The notes beneath the pieces are model-generated. The model saw nothing but the letters and a program-made list of their open reading frames with translations. It had not been told where the DNA came from and made no database searches. Made by a program: the position numbers and the translations under genes. A stretch of DNA of 64,000 nt, taken from NCBI GenBank assembly GCA_016808115.1, contig JAEQBH010000648.1, forward strand, positions 310,001-374,000. The letters run 5' to 3'. Positions 56,250 through 64,000 of this stretch are shown here, piece after piece; positions within the stretch are counted from its first letter, which is position 1; each line of letters opens with the position of its first letter. The DNA is from Tetrastigma voinierianum (lineage: Eukaryota; Streptophyta; Magnoliopsida; Vitales; Vitaceae).

Positions 56250-57300
56250 TCTCGATTGAATTGCCATGCGGTCTTTAGGGTTCTTCGGGTGTCACTAGGG
56301 AATGTTCCTTGTTACGATTGGGCATATTCGGGGGCCAATTGCCTTACTTGTGTCTCTAGATTTTCGGTGAGCACTAGCATTCTTACGAAACATGCGTGTA
56401 TCGAGACGAAAGTTTCCAAGTCAGATAGTTTCTGATCATGGAATTGTAATAGCCTCTTGTTATCCCCCATGAACTGCAGCATTTGTTCCTCAAATGGTTG
56501 GGTTCTCCTCTGACCCTGGTATTCATTTCTGCCCTCACCTCCTTGCTGCTGCTGCTGGAACCTTGGTGGTTGTTGATATCCTTGTTGAGGATGTTGTCCC
56601 TGCCTTGGGCCATGTAATGCCTCCATATTATGAGAAATTTTCATGGTTCTTCGGTCTTTGGATTGTAGTGTATGGGCAGGTTAGGATTTGGCTTGAAATG
56701 ATAACTCCTTTGCTCGTTCACGTGCCAACCTCCCTCGACACCATAGAATCTTCTTACTGTTGGCACATCGGCACTTAACTTCTCATCAATTCTCTTTCTT
56801 GCTATTTCATGGCTTGGTGTGCATCTTCCTCACCTCTTGTTTGTCCATCCTATGCATTATAGCATCAACTTAGCCTCCATAGGCGTCATCTTGCTCAGCT
56901 CTATGACCCTTTTCCTCGGCTACTACACTCTTGAAAACTTCAGTGGAGCTTTCATGTGCATTTGCGGGTCCTCTGTCGGATCTCTTGCACTCTTCCAACA
57001 CTTTTGGCTTAGATGCTCCACGACATGAAGCATCGTTAATACCCTTGGATGTATCATTGGAGCGTGATACACTATATCCATCTGGGTCTTCAAGTCTATT
57101 CCATGCATTGGGCACCTCTTGACAATCTTTTTGAATCTTTCCCCAGCGACATCGGGCTCTCATCTTCCCTTGTTGGAATACAATTATCTCTATAACCGTG
57201 CGAGTGAGAGATGGGGGGGAAAAGAATGCGCTAAGTAAGCTTCTACCAACTCTTCCCAAGTATCAACGAGAACCATATGGTAGCCAGTTCATACCATGTA
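56250..57300 (-). pseudogene. gag: Athila-2 gag
   Basis: On the - strand: SWEELVEAYLAH/FPP-type near 57270-57210, RFKKIVKRCPMHGIDLKTQM at about 57140-57080 (normally RFKxLLRxCPHHGI), then FKPKVLEECKRS and NAHESSTEVFKSVVAEEKGH near 57010-56900. A Gln/Pro/Gly-rich stretch (QGYQQPPRFQQQQQGG) lies at 56590-56540, then EEQMLQFMGDNKRLLQFHDQ and LETQVRQLA at 56500-56330, typical of the C-terminal coiled part of Athila Gag (NLExQIGQLA). No zinc knuckle is visible. At least three frame changes. Confidence 0.8.
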
Positions 57301-57923
57301 TGGCTGCTATGTCTCTCAAAGAAAATGGGAAAGAGATGTAGTTTTATCACCTCTAGTCTCACGCTAGTTATTCAACTTTGTATTAGCCATCTGAGAAATC
57401 TTCCCGAGGTGCTTATTTGGGTCTTCGGTGGATGACAAGTAAGGCGATGTTCTTGAACCATTGTAATTAAGGGCGCTTTAGTTCAAAATTGTTTGCATCC
57501 AGCGTAAGAAATTTGTTTGATTGAGAATGCTCTTCTTGAATAATAGGCCTCCCGAGAGAAATCCTCCATTGTGTGAGTAATGGGGTCTTTTGGCTGTCTC
57601 TGTTCCTACGTTTGGTCAAGTCTCTCTTCGCCATAGGCGGGTTTTACGCTCTTTTTGTCTGTCTTAGGCTCCTGGGCGTTCTCTCAGTCGGTGTGCTGCT
57701 TCCGGGATCGAGGTCAAGCGTTTTCCTAAATAAGGTTCTCCTGATAAGCATACTCATATTAATAGGATTAGTCAAACCTAACAAATATTTTCAACATGGC
57801 TTGTTAAGGTAGTGACTAATGTAGTCCTTTGCTTGAAAAGCTATTTTGTTATTTTCTGCTTAAATGTCCAGAATTAGTATTTCCTTCTTTCATCGAGAAT
57901 ATTGATCTAATTAATTATTTCGA

Positions 57924-57942
57924 TCCTGACAGCGGTGCGAAA
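57924..57942 (-). promoter_or_regulatory. Athila-2 primer binding site
   Basis: On the - strand TCGCACCGCTGTCAGGATC, five bases after the LTR end. It aligns with the tRNA-Asp site TGGCGCCGTTGCCGGGGAT of Athila/Tat elements with about six differences, mostly transitions. Confidence 0.6.
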
Positions 57943-57946
57943 ACTT

Positions 57947-60900
57947 TGTTCTTTGGACGAAAGACATATACAAATTGTGACACTATTGCGAAAAGGACTA
58001 TTGTCTAATCCCCGGCAATAATGCCATGAAACTTGTTTTGTTATGTTTCTTTGCAATTATCACGATTAAACGGTTTCCTTAAGAGTAGATAGATTTCTTT
58101 CGGTTTTGATCCATGATTACGCAAAGTGTACGGATCGAACAAGTAATAAAGTGGATTTAGAATCGGATACTCCCGATCCCGCGAGAGATCTCAAGAATTC
58201 TCAATCAACTACCCTGACTACTCAAGATCTATACTATTTAGACTATGATTTGCAATTGATATATCCCTAGCAACCTTGAAAATAATGAAAGAATAAGGAT
58301 ATGTAAACTAAGAACCAAAAGTAAATAATGCTTAAACTAAAATAAAAAAATTAAAAAATAGACTTATCAATTAGTTTTAAAGGGGTATTGAAAATACAGA
58401 TTTGTTGTGAAACATCAATTCCCTACATTGAGACAACTGTAGCTTTACTTCATGAACTTGGTTAGAATCCGTCCAAGGAAGAAGGTAATGTCATGTGGAT
58501 CTCATAATGACATATTTCATCATCTGTCTTCCTGTTTCTTTGAATGCGAGAGGATTAGATAACTACTTTGTCTGAGTGCCTTGTTAAGGTATTTTCTTTT
58601 CAATACTTCATACCTAGAACATGGTATAGGCAACAGCTCCTAAGACATAGGCAAAGCATGGGTTTACACTATCTTTAGTTCATCCTCCAAATTAGACGAT
58701 TCATTCTTTCATGATTAGATCCTTGCTAACGGGATTGAACTTCTTTATTCGAATCGAGGGCGAACTCTGCTCATTTTAATTGATAGTCATTCAACTCATT
58801 CTCAGTTTCAAGTGAAGAAGATTTGCTCGATTAGAATTCTAAAGCCCATTAGATCCCGATATTAGGTTCGCATACCCTTCGGATATTGTTCAATCTTGTC
58901 GAGGAATGCCTTCTACGTGTCACTCGAGAGGAGCCTCTTGGAAATCGAGCATGAAACAATCCTATTACGGGTATAGGACACTAATATTTGGATAAAGATA
59001 CAACAATAAACAAAACCGTAATGATTGAGGCGAGTTCGGTAGACTGATAAATTCTGCTGAAAGAATAAATTCTAACATGAGTAAATCAAGCGGAAGCTGG
59101 GTTTCTAAATTACTTCATTACATGGCCAATGGTAGCTCCTTGATCAAAAGAACTGCGTAGATCGGCGGAAGTTTGAATTCCAAAATTTGTTTGGACTTCC
59201 AGCGAACGAGGGCGATAATTTGAAGAAAATAACGTGCACGTCGACTTCAACTTCAACAACTAACATCGGATCAGAAATTCAAATGAAATAACAATCTACT
59301 CACAATCTAATCTAAAATACTTGGCAAAACACAAAGAAAAAGAAGCAGAAAATTAAAATACACGAGCCTTGACTGCAGACTTCTCTTTTCACATTTGCGA
59401 GAAATTTGCTTTCATACGTAGCGGTTGCTTGTTATAGGGTTCGAGGTTGAATTTCTTACGATGCACTTCCTTGTGGGTTTCAAAATAGCCCGGCCCATTT
59501 GTTTGTTCGTATGCGACTCCATTTGTTTGTCCGCGACCTTGACTTGATGTCGCGACCTCTCTTTGCGTCGCGACTTCGCTGATACGCTTATGGTACGTGC
59601 GATGTATCGACTTCTCCCGCGTCAGCGACTTCATCTTTCGCATTGTGATCTCTTTTTGAATTAGCGACTTCAATCATACGTCGCGACCGTTTTTACGTTG
59701 AGTGCATGCTTGAGAAGCTTTTATCTTATCGCGACACGCTAACACCTTTGGATCGATGTGACGGTAAATGGCGTCGCACTTCACTACGTATTTGTGAGCT
59801 CTTTTGAGGTCGCGACTTCAATCATACGTTGCGACTTTCTTTCCTTGTAATTGTTGTCGCGACCACTGAATGACGTCGCGACTTCACCTTTCTGTGTTGT
59901 GAGCTCTTTTGAGGTCGTGACTTCAATCATACGTCGCGACTTCAATGTTATGCTTATGAGCTCTTTTGATGTCGTGGAAGCTTTTCTATTATCGTGACTT
60001 GTCTTGACATCTCTTGGATATGATGTGCGACGGCTAAATGATGTCGCGACCTCCATTCTTTGCGGCGATGTCGCGACTGCGGGGACGTCGCGGCCCACAT
60101 CTTTCACTATAGCGATAACCAGCGACTTCTGAAGGGCGTGGCGCGACCATAATACTGCGGTGATGTGCGACCAGCATACCTTGGCGATGTCCGCGACCGC
60201 TATACCTTGCGGTACGATGCCGGCGACCCAGCGAAGGCATTCGCGACATCTTGTTCGGTGTTTGATGTCTCTATATCACGTTCCTAGCGTCGCGACCTTT
60301 ATGTTCGGTCTCTTTGAAAATCTTTTGTCGCAACTATTGATTATCCGCGACCTCCATGTCTCTTTGTTAAGCCACTTAAATCGCGACCTCGTAGTGGTGA
60401 CATCATGTCTACTTCTTCATTAGTTCCTGGTCGTCTGATTTGGAGTTTTTGTTGCGACCTTGGTGTTATTCTTCATTCTTTGTCGCGGTCGCGCAACCAG
60501 TCACTTTCTTTCAAAATTGGTTGGGCTTAACTTTACACGAAATTTGTTCTTGTGGCTTTGTAGACAGCTCCTTATCGACCTCGCGGTGGTATCGCGACAT
60601 CATTTATCTCCTTTTTGGTGTCGCGACATCGCAATGATGTCGTGACATGAACTTCTTCATTTGACTGCTTCTTTTAATCTCGACCAAGTCATATTTTGTC
60701 TCAACTTCCTTCTTGGTCTGACTTATTGTTCCTCATGGTTCTTCTTCAAATCCAAATTTGTTGGTGTCGTGACTTGAAATTGCTGGAAACGGCGCTTCCT
60801 ATCACGACTTAAATTCCAGTTTTGACTTGATTCTGTAGCGGCTGGTTCTTATGATTTTTGCTAAAATTTGATTTTCTGCTGTATTTTCCTACAAATTGGA

Positions 60901-61000
60901 ATTTGATTCAATTATCAGTTTTCTGCAGACAATTCAATGTTATTCTCATTATAAACTCAGAAAAATGGATTAAAAATCTAATGAGTTTTTGGACTCATCA
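57947..61000 (-). repeat. Athila-2 5' LTR
   Basis: 3054 bp, TGATGAGTCC...CCAAAGAACA on the - strand. Similar to 44596-47692 along its whole length, with many small indels. Holds the GTCGCGAC array, a decayed TATA region near 59430-59440, and the PBS-like string inside U5 at 58007-58026. Confidence 0.85.
59530..60660 (-). promoter_or_regulatory. GTCGCGAC array (Athila-2 5' LTR)
   Basis: 19-bp pairs at 59809/59828 (second GTTGCGAC), 59856/59875 and 59914 (GTCGTGAC)/59933, with single copies at both sides. Confidence 0.75.
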
Positions 61001-62690
61001 GGTACGTTTCTCTCCATTCTTGGTCTATCCTTGTTTAAGCAAGAAGGAAGAGAATATTTGAAGAGAGCTAAGGTAATAAAACTAACCCTAACTCCCTCTT
61101 TGATGATTTTGGATTTGGGGAAAAACCCTAACCTTATGTAAATGTGATTTTAATTGGTTGTAGATCAATTTTGGAGTTGTTTTGGGTTAAGTTTCAAAGT
61201 GCTTTTGGGTTGGGATTGGTTTTGAGGAATTTTTGTATAAAGGAAATGATGAAGTTTCAAAGGAGTTGTTGTCAAAACATTTTCAAAACCTCTGTTTTTG
61301 TTTAAATATAAGTTAAGTTATAATCATCCAAATGGAGTGATTCCAATTGGTAACGAACCATACAAGATAGAGATACAAATTTATAGAAGGGACTAGGTGC
61401 AAATTATGGCTCTAAGGCTCCTGAATATGGGCTTAAATGTGAGTTTTGAGTAGTTGATGGGTATGCTTTGTTTTGGGTGTAGTTGTGGTGTTTTAGCTGT
61501 AAGTTGAGTTTCACTTATCCAAATTGAGTGATTCAAAATTATGGGTAAACTATACTTCTAGGAAAATAAGTTACTTGCAGGAAGTGTATGCAATTTGTGA
61601 CCCCAAAGTGCCCAGAAATTCGTCAAATTGGAGCTATGTGCAAGAACAATCTGATTCTGCTTTGCAAATTAGAGTAGTCTGGATGTAAAATGAAATAACT
61701 TGAGTTTTGGTGATCCAAATTGGATGATTCCAATTTTAGAAGAAACCTTAGAACCATAGCTTCAAATGAGTAGAAGGAACCATTACCAATTTATAGAGTT
61801 AAGACCCATGAAATTGAGAATAACAGTAGGTAACCGAGTGAGCTGGGCATACATATCAGTTTGGCATTAAAATGTCGTAACTTGAGTTTGTGTGATCCAA
61901 ATGAGATGATTCCAATCCCTACTGAAAATAGACTCATAGAGCTATCATTTTATTGAAGGAATCATGAGAAAAATATGGCTCATGTGTCCCTAGAAAAATT
62001 TTCAATTGAAGGTGTATTGGGTAAACATATCAATCCTAACCAAAAATCCTAAAGTGCACAATTGATTTTTTTTCTTTGGTTGTTCTTTGATAGTGACATA
62101 TTTGTGATGGATTAGGGGTTGGTTACAAGGAAGCTTGACCCAAGAACAGGATTCTGAGGATGGGAATCGGAGAGTGGCAACCTTTTTGGATTTGTTCTTC
62201 ACACTTCTTTCCTTGTTTCGGTTTTGTGTTTTGTTTGACAAAATAAATCTAAAAGGTTTTATATGAATATTCATGTGTGCTTCGTTTGAGCCATAAATGA
62301 ATTGGTTTGTTCTCCACTTCTCTCTCTCTATTTCTAAAATGTTTGAAGGATTATGAAATAAGTGGATTTATTGAAATGAATTGCGATTAATTTCAAATTA
62401 ATTTGTTTTAAATTAATTTGATCTAATGGAATAATGAAATGGATGCACATGAAAAATTGCATGAGTATTGGAAACCAAGTATTTGGATATAAATGTATAT
62501 ATACTATTATAAATTGATATGAATGATTTGAGCGCCCTTAATAGAATGTTAACTGTTAAATTCGAGTTAAGGATATATTGGTATATCAATAAGGGTTAAA
62601 TGAAACAGTCTTTATTGTGAGCTTAAAAGTCATCATTTCGATCCATTTTCTGATTTATTTTATTCTAAAGGGTGATTTAGGTGCGAGAAT
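61001..62690 (+). repeat. F2 3' LTR, second part
   Basis: 61080-61800 aligns with F1 LTR 8660-9480 (for example GTTATAATCATCCAAATG and GATACAAATTTATAGAAGGGAC). Four tandem units anchored on ATCCAAAT-GATTC at 61326, 61517, 61712 and 61894 (steps 191, 195, 182). After 62270 it is AT-rich and unlike F1. The right limit is a guess. Confidence 0.6.
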
Positions 62691-64000
62691 ATGGAATGCT
62701 TCGCAGGCTGGCGTGCGACGGGAGATTCAAAGAGCGAAGTGCGGTAAAATGAGCGGGAATGTGGGTGAGGCGATACGGATGTAGCGGGTGGGAAATTGCG
62801 TGGGAGGCGCGGATTAAATGATTTGATGTCGTGAAGCCTTTACAGCAATCGAAATACATATTAAGGTTGCAACTACAAAGCTCGATGCAAATGAAGAGTA
62901 ATTGAAAACAAAGCAGCACAGGCGTGAAAGAAGCTTCGAAGTCGAAGCAACGAAGGGAATTGATGAAGAAGAAGACATGATGTCGTAACATCATTGGTGC
63001 GGCAGAATTAAACCCGATCACGGTGGACAATGAGTGCGACACAAAAAGAAGTTGCGACGGAAGATAAACAGATGACTAAACATTTTATGTCGCGACATCA
63101 CGGATGATCAGCGACATCGACAACGAATTGACGATCAGCGACATCGGCTTTGCAAAGAAACTAGGTGCGACATCATCGACTAAGAGAGAAAATTAAGCGA
63201 CATCATTCCAAATGAAGTCGCGACATGTCGATTTAATGAAAGAAGATTAAGGCGAGATCAAAAATTGTCGCGACATCAGCATACCAAAAGGAAGTGTGAC
63301 ATCATTCGTGGTCGACAACGAGTTTGTAAAGAAAGAGGGTCCGCGACAACGCACGGTTTGGCGACATCAATTGCAAAAAGACGGTCGGCGGCATCCTTAA
63401 GCAGTCCGTCGCGAAGCGAGAGCGAGTCGCGTTGTGCTAAAGAAGTCGGCGACATCATACAAAGACCGGAAGGTTCGCGACAACGTTTGAGAAATTTGTC
63501 GCGACGTAGTCTGAAGAGGTAAGTCGCCCAGCGTCGGTGGCTGTCGCGACATCAGTTCAAAAGAAAAGAGGTTGCGACAAGATCAAGCTGTCGCGACATC
63601 AGGTTCCACGAACATGTCAGCGACCAAACAAAAGCCTGACAAAGGCGGAAGTTTCAACGAGACGTGACAAAGGGTGATGTCGCGGTCATCGCGATAGCTG
63701 GGCCGGTCAGGCGGGGTCAAAGAGGTGCATCGAAATTAGGGCCCAACTTAGGAACCACTATCGTATGTGTTTACCTCTTGAAGGAACGCAGCTCTTGGCG
63801 ACAGAAGAGAGATGCAGGTTGAAGGCTCCTGCTAATTTTCTTTCTTTTCTTTGTTTTATTTTAGATTAGTTCGTATTTTGTTTTAAATTTGGATACGACG
63901 TTAGGCTGAATGTAGATTTATATTTCTTCAAATTCTTTGTCTGGTTGTTTGAATTCCGAGACAAATTTTAGGTCGAACTACGTTCTAATTACAGTGGTTT
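62690..64000 (+). mobile_element. Athila-type LTR running off the right edge
   Basis: Inverse of the Athila-1/2 LTR text: GTCGCGACATCA motifs across 63090-63600 (six exact copies, plus GTTGCGAC/GTCGCGAC at 63571/63590, 19 bp apart), then GGGCCCAACTT near 63742 and TTATTTTAGATTAGTTCG near 63857, matching inverted 45920-46075. The canonical start TGATGAGTCC is not found, so the left part is truncated or decayed and its limit is approximate. Frames such as 63265-63522 are chance frames in the array. Confidence 0.65.

Larger units (their letters stand above)
44596..61000 (-). mobile_element. Athila-2: near full-length Athila-type element
   Basis: 16.4 kb. On the - strand: 5' LTR (61000-57947), PBS (57942-57924), gag, protease, RT, RNase H, integrase, a GTCGCGAC array, a third ORF, a noncoding tract of about 2.1 kb, polypurine tract and 3' LTR (47692-44596). 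The LTR start TGATGAGTCCAAAAACTC, tRNA-Asp-like primer site and Gag style point to the Athila branch of Ty3/gypsy. All proteins are interrupted. Confidence 0.85.
542..62690 (+). mobile_element. F2: outermost Tekay/Del-like chromovirus, split by four insertions
   Basis: Parts in order: 5' LTR end (11453-11669), primer site (11680), gag (11825-12931), protease to chromodomain (22226-25690), polypurine tract (25688-25704), 3' LTR start (44179-44595) and continuation (61001 to about 62690). Gag and pol join in sense across Athila-1, whose insertion left ATCAC/ATCAG on the two sides. F2 has the longest open runs in the window (206, 207 and 197 codons), so its coding part is the least decayed. Both outer limits are uncertain because Athila-type LTRs abut it on each side. 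Confidence 0.65.

Noticed and set aside
56160..56435. Frame on + with strong hydrophobic N-terminus
   Set aside because: Antisense to Athila-2 gag/protease. The Phe/Leu richness reflects complementary purine-rich codons.
63265..63522. Arg/Ser-rich 85-codon frame on +
   Set aside because: Composed of the GTCGCGAC array read in one frame. Low complexity and not conserved in the other LTRs.

Overview
The window looks like gene-poor, repeat-dense DNA from a flowering plant. It is AT-rich, and every coding trace I can recognise comes from Ty3/gypsy-type LTR retrotransposons, nearly all broken by stops and frameshifts. I found no host gene, rRNA, tRNA or CRISPR array. The species cannot be named from this sequence.

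Almost the whole window reads as one nested insertion cluster. The outermost element, called F2 here, is a Tekay/Del-like chromovirus on the + strand. Its parts are a 5' LTR end (11453-11669), a primer binding site (11680), gag (11825-12931), protease/RT/RNase H/integrase/chromodomain (22226-25690) and a 3' LTR split into 44179-44595 and 61001 to about 62690. Four insertions separate these parts. (1) F1, a related + strand chromovirus (608-11452), sits in the F2 5' LTR. It carries an inverted LTR fragment at its left end. (2) Athila-1 (12932-22225, - strand) sits in F2 gag, with a near-perfect 5-bp target duplication. (3) E3, a - strand chromovirus (25708-44178), is inserted at the very start of the F2 3' LTR. 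It contains a + strand element, X (31765-39684), and has an internal inversion of about 10.7 kb. (4) Athila-2 (44596-61000, - strand) sits inside the F2 3' LTR. Two further Athila-type LTRs on the + strand touch the window edges (1-541 and about 62690-64000).

The chromoviral elements share the order LTR, tRNA-Met-type primer site, gag with a zinc knuckle, protease, RT, RNase H, integrase, chromodomain-like tail, polypurine tract, LTR. The Athila elements have gag-pol followed by a third ORF with a long charged coiled coil, then a noncoding tract of about 2 kb and a G-rich polypurine tract.

The most striking signal is a cis array in all Athila-type LTRs: the palindrome GTCGCGAC, repeatedly found in pairs exactly 19 bp apart (start to start). 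It lies upstream of the LTR TATA box. The same module recurs inside Athila-2, just upstream of the third ORF. This suggests a shared promoter module or a dense CG-methylation/small-RNA target. The second notable observation is the E3 inversion, whose breakpoints share a few bases and whose two halves fit together into one element.
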